Shown: piece after piece, positions 18,253 through 26,201 of the stretch
Position numbering within the stretch: position 1 is the stretch's first letter
Layout: each line of letters starts with the position of its first letter
Assembly: GCF_020539485.1 (NCBI RefSeq)
Contig: NZ_JACDXU010000002.1
Coordinates: forward strand, 434,001 to 498,000
DNA from: Fulverythrobacter ferritrahens
Lineage (GTDB): Bacteria; Pseudomonadota; Alphaproteobacteria; Sphingomonadales; Sphingomonadaceae
Direction: 5' to 3'
Length of the DNA stretch: 64,000 bases
Program-made: the position numbers and the translations under genes
The notes under the pieces: model-generated
The model's input: the letters and a program-made list of their open reading frames with translations, nothing else
Databases searched by the model: none
Told to the model about the DNA's origin: nothing

Positions 18253-19533
18253 CTAAACCCGCCCCTCGCGCACCGCTTCCAGATCGCCGCGCAAATGGCG
18301 GGCAGCCAGCAGATAGTGGGCTGCGGCCCAGAGGTAGAACAGGGTGCCCCCTGCCATGGCCCAGGCCAGTGCCTTGCCCGGTTCCACGCCGTTCCCGGCA
18401 AAATTGTCGCTCAATCCGCCCACCACCAGCGGGCCGAGCCCCGCGCCGACGAGGCTGTAGAGCGCATTGAGCAGGGCGGATGCCGTGGCGCGCATGCGGG
18501 TGTGCATCATGTTCTGCAAGGTGCCGTAAGTGCTGCCCAGATAAGTATATTGGAACAGGGCCGCGATGGTCACCAGCACCAGCAGCGGCACCAGATCGGT
18601 CAGCGTGATGGCAAAGGCATAGAGCGGGAAGGCGATCAGCAGGCAGATGCCGGGGATCAGGCCATAGGCGGCGGGCCGGGCCGCGCCGAAACGGTCGGCC
18701 AGCCAGCCGCCCGCCAGTACGGAGATCGTCGCCGGGGCGCTGGCCAGCAGGCCCGCATAGAGCCCGGCTTCCACCAGCGAGAGATTGAAGCGGCGCATCA
18801 TCAGCGCGGCGAAGAAGGCGTTGAGGCCGTATCCGACCAGAGAGGCCAGAGTGGAGCCGAACACCAGATGGCGCGCGGCCTTCAGCTTCCACAGGCGGCG
18901 CACAACATCCATGGTGGAAGGCACGGTTTCCGTGTCCCCCGTATCGTGCCTGCCGCGCGGCGGTTCCGCGATGAACAGGAAGACGAGGATGGACAGGATG
19001 ATGCCGGGCACGGCGGCGGCGAGGAAGGCCATGCGCCAGCCATGGTCCTGCGCGATCCACGATCCGCCCGCCGATCCGATAAAGGCGCCGATGGGCGGGG
19101 ACAGCAGCAGCACGGACATGGCCGTGGCGCGCTTGTTGGGCGGAAAGTAATCGGCCACGACCGACTGGTTGGCGGGCAGGCCCACCGCTTCGCCCACGCC
19201 CACGCCCACGCGGGCCAGCACCAGATGAATCCAGCTCGACACCATACCGCACAGGGCAGTGGCGATCGACCAGGCAAAGGTGCCGAAGGCGATCAGCGTG
19301 ATCCGGTTGCGCCGTTCGGCCATGCGGGCCACGAAGATGCCCAGCGTGACGTTCAGCACCGCGAAGGCAAGGCCGGTCAGCAGGCCCATCTGCGTGTCGG
19401 ACAGGCCGAATTCGGTCTTGATCGGCTCCACCAGCACGTTCAGCACGATGCGATCGATGAAGCCTACCGTGGCCACACCGGTCAGCAGGATCAGCGCGAG
19501 CCACGGAGAATCGCGGCGTGTTGCCAATTGCAT
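18253..19533 (-). CDS. MFS transporter, spinster-like
   Basis: 426 aa with about twelve hydrophobic segments. Near the first helix is GFIDRIVLNVLVEPIKTEF, and the loop between helices 2 and 3 is FVARMAERRNRI. LARVGVGVGEAVGLPANQSVVADYFPPNKRATAMS is typical of the spinster-type branch of the major facilitator superfamily. The substrate is unknown; related bacterial genes often sit beside organic-acid catabolism genes. It starts 85 bases after scoB on the same strand and may be the last gene of that operon. Its ribosome-binding site lies within one arm of a strong hairpin (19546-19575). Confidence 0.88.
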   Translation of the reverse strand: MQLATRRDSPWLALILLTGVATVGFIDRIVLNVLVEPIKTEFGLSDTQMGLLTGLAFAVLNVTLGIFVARMAERRNRITLIAFGTFAWSIATALCGMVSSWIHLVLARVGVGVGEAVGLPANQSVVADYFPPNKRATAMSVLLLSPPIGAFIGSAGGSWIAQDHGWRMAFLAAAVPGIILSILVFLFIAEPPRGRHDTGDTETVPSTMDVVRRLWKLKAARHLVFGSTLASLVGYGLNAFFAALMMRRFNLSLVEAGLYAGLLASAPATISVLAGGWLADRFGAARPAAYGLIPGICLLIAFPLYAFAITLTDLVPLLVLVTIAALFQYTYLGSTYGTLQNMMHTRMRATASALLNALYSLVGAGLGPLVVGGLSDNFAGNGVEPGKALAWAMAGGTLFYLWAAAHYLLAARHLRGDLEAVREGRV

Positions 19534-19545
19534 GTCGGAAATTTC

Positions 19546-19575
19546 CCTCTTCCCCGAGATTTATCGGGGAAGAGG
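19546..19575 (-). promoter_or_regulatory. 12-bp hairpin covering the MFS ribosome-binding site
   Basis: A perfect 12-bp stem with a 6-base loop between scoB and the MFS gene. The 3' arm on the minus-strand transcript contains GGAAGAGG, the only purine-rich site near the ATG, 12 bases away. There is no U-run, so translational control or an mRNA boundary fits better than termination. Confidence 0.5.
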
Positions 19576-19618
19576 ATAGACACTATTCGCGCCGGGCGTG
19601 CCAGCGCGAATCCGTGGT

Positions 19619-20293
19619 TCAGGTCACGTAATGCGCCGTGGTTTTCGCCGCGACTTCTTCCGCCGTAACGCCGGGGGCCAGCTCCATCAGGCGGAAGGGG
19701 CTGGCATGGTCGGGCCGCTGGAACACGGCCAGATCGGTAATCACCATGTCCACCACGTTCCTGCCGGTCAGCGGCAGAGTGCATTGGGGGATGAATTTGG
19801 GATCGCCGCTCTTGGAGACATGCTCCATCACCACGATGATCTTCTTCACGCCCGCAACGAGATCCATCGCCCCGCCCATGCCCTTCACCAGCTTGCCCGG
19901 GATCATCCAGTTGGCGATGTCGCCCCCTTCGGAAACTTCCATCGCGCCCAGTACGGTCAGGTCGATATGGCCGCCGCGGATCATGGCGAAGCTCTGGGCC
20001 GAATCGAAATAGGCCGATTGGGGCAATTCGCTGATGGTCTGCTTGCCGGCATTGATCAGATCGGGATCGACCTCGTCCTCATAGGGGAAGGGGCCGATGC
20101 CCAGCATGCCGTTTTCCGATTGCAGGGTTACTTCCACCCCGTCGGGTATGTGGTTGGCCACAAGGGTGGGAATGCCGATGCCGAGATTCACATAGAATCC
20201 GTCCTGCAATTCCTGCGCGGCGCGCATCGCCATCTGGTCGCGGTTCCAGCCCCCGGTAGCGTTCTTGGGGGTCAGGCCGTCATGAATGGTCAT
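19619..20293 (-). CDS. scoB: Succinyl-CoA:3-ketoacid CoA-transferase subunit B
   Basis: 224 aa from the ATG at 20293. The frame is open further upstream, but that part belongs to the preceding gene. It has the subunit B catalytic glutamate region [12 protein letters not shown] near residue 55 and [15 protein letters not shown]. With ScoA it moves CoA from succinyl-CoA to acetoacetate, allowing ketone-body and polyhydroxybutyrate-derived acetoacetate to be used. Its ATG overlaps the TGA of the upstream phosphatase gene (ATGA), so translation of the two is probably coupled. Confidence 0.95.
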   Translation of the reverse strand: MTIHDGLTPKNATGGWNRDQMAMRAAQELQDGFYVNLGIGIPTLVANHIPDGVEVTLQSENGMLGIGPFPYEDEVDPDLINAGKQTISELPQSAYFDSAQSFAMIRGGHIDLTVLGAMEVSEGGDIANWMIPGKLVKGMGGAMDLVAGVKKIIVVMEHVSKSGDPKFIPQCTLPLTGRNVVDMVITDLAVFQRPDHASPFRLMELAPGVTAEEVAAKTTAHYVT

Positions 20294-21162
20294 GGTTGCT
20301 TTCCTTCGGAAAAGGTCCAGCGCAGGGAAGCGTCCGGGAATACGGTATCGAGATCGCCCACCACGCCCTTGCCGTAAACCGGGTTGGGCAGCACGAACCA
20401 GCCCTGGCCCCACAGATTGGCAATTGCGGGCGCGGCAGTGGTTGCGCGGCGCGCGTGGATGTCCATCGGCTTGGGGCTGAACAGGTCGGAGAAATCGCCC
20501 AGCTGGTCCCCGCCCATGGCCACGACGCACCAGGTTTGCGCGATGGCGGCACGGCGAGGGTCCTTATGGCCGCTGCCATCGGCATCGGTGAACAGATCGC
20601 GGCCCGGAACCGGCCTGGGGAAGCCCGCGAATTCGATGGCCCGCGCGGTTTCTTCCGCATGGGCGGAAGTGCGGTTGGTGTTGTAGATCACCGTAATGCC
20701 CGCCGCGCTCAGCTTCGCGGCCGCTTCCAGCGCGCCGGGCACGGCGGCCACCTTGTCGAACCCGGTCTTTTCCCAATTCTCCCACGCCTTGAAGGAGAAG
20801 GTGGAGCCGGCGGGGCGGCCCGCGTCCCAATATTCGAAGCCGATATTGAGCAGCATCGTCTCGTCGACGTCGAATACGGCGGCCAGCGGCTTGTCTCCGC
20901 AAGCTTCAAAGGCCGGGTTCTCCAGCGTGGAGCCGGGGGCGAGCACGGTCTGGACCAGCGGCAGGCCCGCCTCGCGCTGGGCCTTGCGGGCCATGGCAAG
21001 GCTCACCACGCCATTGAAGGCCTGACGGCTGATCGCCGCGCCTTCGGCAGAGCCATAGAGGAACTGGAAGCCCTTGGACGCATCCTGCGCCGATGCGGGC
21101 GCGGCAAGGGCGATGGCGGCCAGCGAAGCGGAGAGCAGACCCCGCGCAATTGCACCGCGCAT
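20290..21162 (-). CDS. Secreted HAD-family acid phosphatase (class IIIB)
   Basis: 290 aa. The N-terminus is a signal peptide (basic, hydrophobic, then APASAQ with likely cleavage after ASA) and has no lipobox. All four HAD motifs are present: the nucleophile pair D98/D100 in FDVDETML, motif II YNTNRT, the lysine in GHKDPRRAA and the motif IV acids in GDQLGDFSD. This fits the acid phosphatase / 5'-nucleotidase e(P4) group, acting in the periplasm on phosphomonoesters. It is unexpectedly placed between scoA and scoB, overlapping the end of the first (TGATG) and the start of the second (ATGA). The frame extends upstream into scoA; the start is set by the signal peptide. Confidence 0.88.
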   Translation of the reverse strand: MRGAIARGLLSASLAAIALAAPASAQDASKGFQFLYGSAEGAAISRQAFNGVVSLAMARKAQREAGLPLVQTVLAPGSTLENPAFEACGDKPLAAVFDVDETMLLNIGFEYWDAGRPAGSTFSFKAWENWEKTGFDKVAAVPGALEAAAKLSAAGITVIYNTNRTSAHAEETARAIEFAGFPRPVPGRDLFTDADGSGHKDPRRAAIAQTWCVVAMGGDQLGDFSDLFSPKPMDIHARRATTAAPAIANLWGQGWFVLPNPVYGKGVVGDLDTVFPDASLRWTFSEGKQP

Positions 21163-21869
21163 CAGGCCGCTTCCCTTTCGCGGACAGTGCGGAACTCGAT
21201 CTTCTTGTCGTAGGGCGCGCCCACGATCATGCGCTGCACATAGACGCCGGGCAAGTGGATCGCGTCGGGATCGAGCGATCCGGCGGGCACCACTTCTTCC
21301 ACTTCCACCACGCAGACCTTGCCGCAGGTGGCGGCGGGCAGGTTGAAATTGCGCGCCGTCTTGCGGAACTGGAGGTTGCCCGTCTCGTCCGCCCGCCATG
21401 CCTTGACGATGGCAAGATCGGCAAAGATCCCGCGCTCGAGGATATATTCCTCCCCGTCGAAGATCTTGCTCTCCTTGCCCTCCGCCACGGCAGTGCCGAC
21501 GCCGGTCTTGGTATAGAAGCCGGGAATGCCCGCGCCGCCTGCGCGCATACGCTCCGCCAGGGTGCCTTGCGGGCAGAATTCCACTTCCAGTTCGCCCGCC
21601 AGATATTGCCGCTCGAACTCCTTGTTCTCCCCGACATAGGAACTGATCATCCTGGCGACCTGCTTCGTGCGCAGCAGCTTGCCGATGCCCTCATTATCGA
21701 TCCCGGCATTGTTGCTGGCGAAAGTGAGGTTCTTCACTCCGCTTGCCTGAATTGCATCCAGCAGCCGCTCGGGAATGCCGCACAGGCCGAAGCCGCCCGC
21801 GGCAATCAGCATGCCGTCCTTGAGCAGCCCGTCCAGCGCCGTGGCCGCATCGGGATAAAGCTTGTTCAA
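21162..21869 (-). CDS. scoA: Succinyl-CoA:3-ketoacid CoA-transferase subunit A
   Basis: 235 aa from a TTG start at 21869, supported by GGAG 6 bases upstream and by the conserved N-terminus NKLYPDAATALDGLLKDGM. The CoA-binding glycine loop GGFGLCGIPERL is near residue 25, and SNNAGIDNEGIG follows. It forms the transferase with ScoB, encoded two genes on. It is the first gene of the operon; the 757-base upstream region contains several palindromes that could bind a regulator. Confidence 0.94.
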   Translation of the reverse strand: MNKLYPDAATALDGLLKDGMLIAAGGFGLCGIPERLLDAIQASGVKNLTFASNNAGIDNEGIGKLLRTKQVARMISSYVGENKEFERQYLAGELEVEFCPQGTLAERMRAGGAGIPGFYTKTGVGTAVAEGKESKIFDGEEYILERGIFADLAIVKAWRADETGNLQFRKTARNFNLPAATCGKVCVVEVEEVVPAGSLDPDAIHLPGVYVQRMIVGAPYDKKIEFRTVREREAA

Positions 21870-22146
21870 TCGAATCTCCTGACCAGAAGCGCGCGTGGCG
21901 CTGCCCGGGGGCGATCCTGCTGCGATGCAATATACTTTGCAATGGTGCATGTGACGCAAGGCGGAGGCGGGCGCCGGCGGTTGAACACTAGGTGCCGTTT
22001 TGTGCAAATCATCCCGCCCCGCCCCATCCCGCGCCCCATTTGGAGAGTGAAGTGCAGGTTTTCGAATCCTAGGGTGCAGCGCAGCGATGCCGGCGTGCCG
22101 GATGGGCGATTGCCGGGTGATTCGGAGCTGATTCGCAGGTCTCTGC

Positions 22147-22210
22147 TTTCCTTGCCGGAAACAAAGACCTGCTTTCCGTAACGGAAACCTCTTATGCTGC
22201 AATGCAGCAT
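22147..22210. promoter_or_regulatory. Three palindromes, likely operators
   Basis: Two copies of TTTCC-N5-GGAAA (22147-22161 and 22173-22187) lie 26 bases apart inside a longer direct repeat (CTGCTTTCC). They are followed by ATGCTGC-AAT-GCAGCAT (22194-22210). The even spacing suggests a dimeric regulator binding cooperatively. Which gene is controlled is not clear. Confidence 0.45.
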
Positions 22211-22410
22211 AGCTATTTGCGATATTCAACATCAGGTGAGCCGAACCGGCGGCCCGAGCCTGAACGGGAGATTAAAACTGGCGGTTTTGCGTGCGTGTCA
22301 ATCTATGTTGCGTTTCATGCAACAACCCTTGACCTTTTCGCACTTGCACAAAACACCCCCCCGGAGCATATCAAAATGGCCTTTCAGGCATCCTCTCCCA
22401 AAACTTCCAT

Positions 22411-22440
22411 GGCCCGGCCGGCAACGGTCGGGCCTTTTTT
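22411..22440 (+). terminator. Orphan Rho-independent terminator
   Basis: A 9-bp stem (22411-22419 with 22426-22434, one G-T pair), 6-base loop and six Ts. No plus-strand gene precedes it, so it must end a short upstream transcript or attenuate transcription entering the cdc48 gene 187 bases downstream. Confidence 0.8.
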
Positions 22441-22626
22441 CTTACCTGCTTTCACCGGGCAGATAAGCCGCGCATTCGCGGCCTGCGCGCGTGGCTTCCC
22501 GCTCGCCACGGCCTCTGTCCGGACTGCCAGCGCGCCCATCAGCGTTTGCAATCGGCGCACTCCATTCCTAGCTTCTTCCTGACACTCACTGCGGCCCGGT
22601 CCCGGGCCCGAAAGGACAGGAAACTC

Positions 22627-24936
22627 ATGGCAGAAGCGGACGCCGCGACTTTGGACCAGGGCACGGTCCGGCTGCAGGTGGCCAATGCGCGGCAGGAAGA
22701 ATCCGGCCACGGCATTGCCCGCATTCCCCGATCGGCTTTCTCCCGCCTCGGCATTACCGAAGGCGATGTGGTGGAAATCACCGGCAAGCGATCCACCGCC
22801 GCCATCGCTGTGCCCGCTTATGAGGAAGATCAGGGAATCGACATGATTCGCCTCGACGGCCTCCAGCGCGGCAATGCCGAAACGGGATCGGGCGAGCATG
22901 TTTCCATTCGCAAGGCCGAATCGCGCCCCGCCACGCGCGTGGTCTTTGCCCCTGCCCAGCGCGAAATCCGCCTGCAGGGCCCCAGCCAGGCACTGAAGCG
23001 CAATTTCTTCCGCAAGCCGCTGGTCGCGGGCGATCTGGTCGCCACGGCCGGGCAACAGCCGGTGCGCGACGTGCCGCCCGAAGTGATGCGCATGTTCAAT
23101 GCGCCCGCCTATGCGCTCACGCAGATCCGCCTCACCGTAGTGTCCACCGCGCCCAAGGGCATCGTCCATATTGACGAGAATACGGAGGTGGAGCTGCGCC
23201 CCGAATTCGAGGAACCGCGCGACGGGCGCGGTTCGGTCAATTACGACGATGTCGGCGGCATGGGCGATACGATCCGCCAGTTGCAGGAAATGGTGGAGCT
23301 GCCGCTGCGCTATCCTGAACTGTTCCGCCGCCTGGGTGTCGATCCGCCCAAGGGCGTGCTGCTGCACGGCCCGCCGGGAACCGGCAAGACGCGGCTGGCC
23401 CAGGCCGTCGCCAATGAAAGCGAGGCGGAATTCTTCATCATCAACGGGCCCGAGATCATGGGTTCGGCCTATGGCGAATCCGAAAAGCGCCTGCGCGAAG
23501 TATTTGAGGAGGCGACCCGCATGGCGCCTTCCATCGTCTTCATCGACGAGATCGATTCGATCGCGCCGAAGCGCAGCGAGGTCCATGGCGAAGCGGAAAA
23601 GCGGCTGGTCGCCCAGTTGCTGACCCTGATGGACGGGCTGGACAAGCGCGCCAACCTCGTCGTCATCGGCGCCACCAACCGGCCCGATGCGATTGACGAG
23701 GCCCTGCGCCGCCCCGGCCGTTTCGACCGCGAGATCGTGATCGGCGTGCCTGACGAGAAGGGCCGGCGCGAGATCATCTCCATCCACACCCGCGGCATGC
23801 CGCTGGGTGAGGGGGTCGATCTGGCGGAACTGGCCCGCATCACCCATGGTTTCGTCGGCGCGGACCTTGCCGCTCTGGCACGGGAAGCAGCGATCGAAGC
23901 CGTGCGCCGGATCATGCCCAAGCTCGATCTGGAAGCGCAGACCATCCCCAACGAAGTGCTGGAGGAACTCTGCGTCGAACGCTCCGACTTCGTCGAGGCG
24001 CTCAAGCGGGTGCAACCCAGCGCCATGCGCGAAGTCATGGTGCAGGCCCCCGATGTCGGCTGGAGCGATGTCGGCGGGCTGGGCGAGGCTCAGGAGAAGC
24101 TGAAGGAAGGCGTGGAACTGCCCCTGCGCAATCCGCAGGCCTTCCACCGGCTGGGCATCCGCGCGGCCAAGGGCTTCCTGCTCTACGGCCCGCCGGGAAC
24201 CGGCAAGACGCTGCTGGCCAAGGCCGTTGCCAAGGAAGCGGAGGCGAATTTCATCTCGATCAAGTCGAGCGACCTCCTGTCCAAATGGTATGGCGAAAGC
24301 GAGCAGCAGATCAGCCGGTTGTTCGCCCGTGCCCGCCAGGTCGCGCCCTGCGTGCTGTTCATTGACGAGATCGACAGCCTCGTGCCCGCACGCGGCACCA
24401 GCGGGAACGAACCGCAGGTGACGGCGCGGGTGGTGAACACGATCCTCGCCGAAATGGACGGGATGGAGGAATTGCAGTCCATCGTGGTGATCGGCGCGAC
24501 CAACCGCCCGGGGCTGGTCGATCCGGCGCTGCTGCGGCCCGGCCGGTTTGACGAGCTGGTCTATGTCGGCACGCCGGACGAGGCTGGCCGCGCGCATATC
24601 CTCAAGATCCATACGCGCGACATGCCGCTGGCACAGGATGTCGATCTGACGGCGATTGCCAAAAAGACCGACCGCTTCACCGGCGCGGATCTGGAAGATG
24701 TCGTCCGCCGCGCGGGCCTCGTCGCCATCCGCCGCGCCGGGGTGGAGGTGCAGACCGTCAGCGCTGCCGATTTCGACGAAGCCCTGAAGGATTCGCGCGC
24801 CACGGTGACGCCGGAAATGGAAGCCGAATATCAGAAGATGAAGGGCGAGTTGAAAAAGCGCGCCGCTGAAATCCAGCCGATCGGCTTCATCCATGAAGGC
24901 ATGGTGGAATCCACCCGCAGCCGGAAACACGATTGA
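22627..24936 (+). CDS. CDC48/VCP-family AAA+ ATPase
   Basis: 769 aa from the ATG at 22627 (ribosome-binding site AAAGGACAGGAAA). It has the architecture of archaeal VAT and eukaryotic p97. An N-domain (about 10-190, beginning with a double-psi barrel, [13 protein letters not shown]) is followed by two AAA modules, D1 with Walker A 248-255 (GPPGTGKT) and Walker B D307/E308, and D2 with Walker A 521-528 and Walker B D580/E581. Both modules keep the arginine-containing [21 protein letters not shown] region, so both look active. Such proteins form hexamers that unfold substrates. The clients in bacteria are not established. It is monocistronic here. Confidence 0.95.
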   Translation: MAEADAATLDQGTVRLQVANARQEESGHGIARIPRSAFSRLGITEGDVVEITGKRSTAAIAVPAYEEDQGIDMIRLDGLQRGNAETGSGEHVSIRKAESRPATRVVFAPAQREIRLQGPSQALKRNFFRKPLVAGDLVATAGQQPVRDVPPEVMRMFNAPAYALTQIRLTVVSTAPKGIVHIDENTEVELRPEFEEPRDGRGSVNYDDVGGMGDTIRQLQEMVELPLRYPELFRRLGVDPPKGVLLHGPPGTGKTRLAQAVANESEAEFFIINGPEIMGSAYGESEKRLREVFEEATRMAPSIVFIDEIDSIAPKRSEVHGEAEKRLVAQLLTLMDGLDKRANLVVIGATNRPDAIDEALRRPGRFDREIVIGVPDEKGRREIISIHTRGMPLGEGVDLAELARITHGFVGADLAALAREAAIEAVRRIMPKLDLEAQTIPNEVLEELCVERSDFVEALKRVQPSAMREVMVQAPDVGWSDVGGLGEAQEKLKEGVELPLRNPQAFHRLGIRAAKGFLLYGPPGTGKTLLAKAVAKEAEANFISIKSSDLLSKWYGESEQQISRLFARARQVAPCVLFIDEIDSLVPARGTSGNEPQVTARVVNTILAEMDGMEELQSIVVIGATNRPGLVDPALLRPGRFDELVYVGTPDEAGRAHILKIHTRDMPLAQDVDLTAIAKKTDRFTGADLEDVVRRAGLVAIRRAGVEVQTVSAADFDEALKDSRATVTPEMEAEYQKMKGELKKRAAEIQPIGFIHEGMVESTRSRKHD

Positions 24937-25010
24937 TCAAGGGCTCCCGCCTCTCCTCTCAGGGGGAGGGGCGGGGTGCCTTATCCATCATCGCAAAACT
25001 AAACCCGTTC

Positions 25011-25139
25011 GTCCTGAGCCTGTCGAAGGACGCGCGCTGCCACCAGCCCGAAGCGTCTAGGTTCTGACCTCATGCGGATTGGTAGCGCTGGATTGCTCCA
25101 AGACCTTCCGTTTCGCGTGTCCTTCGACAGGCTCAGGAT
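25011..25139. repeat. Inverted pair of CCTGTCGAAGGAC repeats
   Basis: GTCCTGAGCCTGTCGAAGGA at 25011 and its inverse at 25119-25139 flank about 85 bases between cdc48 and mscS. This is a common dispersed intergenic repeat type. Transcripts from either strand could fold into a long hairpin. Confidence 0.7.
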
Positions 25140-25169
25140 GAGCGGTGTTGGAAGGGGGAACGGGACTAG

Positions 25170-26201
25170 CTACCCCTTCAACGCCTCGGGCATATTCTCC
25201 CGCAGCCATTCGATCATGGCCTCGCGCATGTCGAGGCGCAGGCGGGCGAGGTCACCGGCATTCTTCGCGCTGACCACCAGTTTCAGTTGCACGCCATCGA
25301 TGGTCACGTCCGCCACTTGCAATTCGCCGGTGCGCCTGTCCCATTGCGGGCGCTGGGCGAGGGCGGCGAGGAAGGCTTCGCGCATCGGGGCGATGGCATG
25401 GCCCGAGGCAATGGGCAGCACCACCGATCCGGTCAGCCCGCCTGAAACGCGGGTCCAGTTCTGGAAGCTGGTGTCGAGGAATTTGGAAGTCGGCACGATC
25501 AGGCGGCGCTCGTCCGCCGTGCGGATCACGACATAGGTCAGGCGGATATCCTCCACCCGGCCGGTCTCATGCTCCACCACCACCAGATCGCCGATGCGGA
25601 TTGGCTCGGTCAGGGCCATCTGCATTCCTGCGATCAGCGATTTGAGCGCGGGCTGGGCCGCGGCGCCCACGGTAAGGCCGGCAAGGCCCGCCGACGCCAT
25701 CAAGGTGACGCCCACATTGCGCACGCCGGGGATGCCCAGCAGCATCAGTGCCACGGTGACGAAGACGATCACGAAGCCCGCCGTGCGGGAGAAGATCGCG
25801 ATGCGCGTGCGGCGGCTGCGCGCGGTCTGGTCGTCGGCGGAAAGCTCTGCCCGGCTGTCCATCGCCAGAGCGAAGGCCTTGATCAGCGAAAAGGCCACCC
25901 AGCCGAGCAAGGCAGGCACCACGAAGCGGGCTACGCTGTCCCAGAGATGGGCCAGGGTGGGTTGGGCCTCCGCCGCGATGGACAGGCCGACCGCCATCAA
26001 CGACCAGCGCAGCGGCTGGCGCAGCCGCTCCAGCACCAGCTCGTCGGACTTCATCTGCGACAGGCGCGTGATTCGTCCGGCGATGGCGAAGATGAGGAAA
26101 TGGAGCGCCAGCGCAATGGCCACCGCAATTCCGGCGACGATGGCCGCGCCCGTGGCTTCCTGAGCCAGCAGATGCAGATCGCCGCCGAAGATCGGGCTCA
26201 A
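25170..26201 (-). CDS. MscS-family mechanosensitive channel
   Basis: 343 aa from a TTG start at 26201. That start overlaps the polA stop (TTGA) and follows GGGGAGAGG, so it is preferred over upstream in-frame codons that lie inside polA. Hydrophobic helices lie near residues 15-40, 70-130 and 150-200. The pore-lining helix is ASAGLAGLTVGAAAQPALKSLIAG, after which comes the beta-rich cytoplasmic MscS domain (PIRIGDLVVVEHETGRVEDIRLTYVVIRTADERRLIVPTSKFL region). Such channels release solutes on hypo-osmotic shock. Translation is likely coupled to polA. Confidence 0.88.
   Translation of the reverse strand: MSPIFGGDLHLLAQEATGAAIVAGIAVAIALALHFLIFAIAGRITRLSQMKSDELVLERLRQPLRWSLMAVGLSIAAEAQPTLAHLWDSVARFVVPALLGWVAFSLIKAFALAMDSRAELSADDQTARSRRTRIAIFSRTAGFVIVFVTVALMLLGIPGVRNVGVTLMASAGLAGLTVGAAAQPALKSLIAGMQMALTEPIRIGDLVVVEHETGRVEDIRLTYVVIRTADERRLIVPTSKFLDTSFQNWTRVSGGLTGSVVLPIASGHAIAPMREAFLAALAQRPQWDRRTGELQVADVTIDGVQLKLVVSAKNAGDLARLRLDMREAMIEWLRENMPEALKG

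Larger units (their letters stand above)
21870..22626. other. Long divergent intergenic region between scoA and cdc48
   Basis: 757 bases, noticeably more A+T-rich than the neighbours around 22190-22340. I see no protein family in any frame. It contains the sco-side palindromes (22147-22210), a TTTGCAAT site at 21934 and a complete terminator hairpin at 22411-22440. A small frame from 22376 (ATG, GGAG 9 bases upstream) runs through that hairpin with unremarkable sequence. It may therefore contain a short untranslated RNA or a leader. Confidence 0.5.

Noticed and set aside
17438..19504. 688-codon frame overlapping the MFS gene
   Set aside because: The same-strand frame-shifted shadow of the transporter, extended through the repeat-rich gap; Arg/Ala-rich with no domain.
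22376..22582. Short frame upstream of cdc48 with a plausible ribosome-binding site
   Set aside because: It reads straight through a strong terminator hairpin and has no recognisable sequence, so I treat the region as non-coding.
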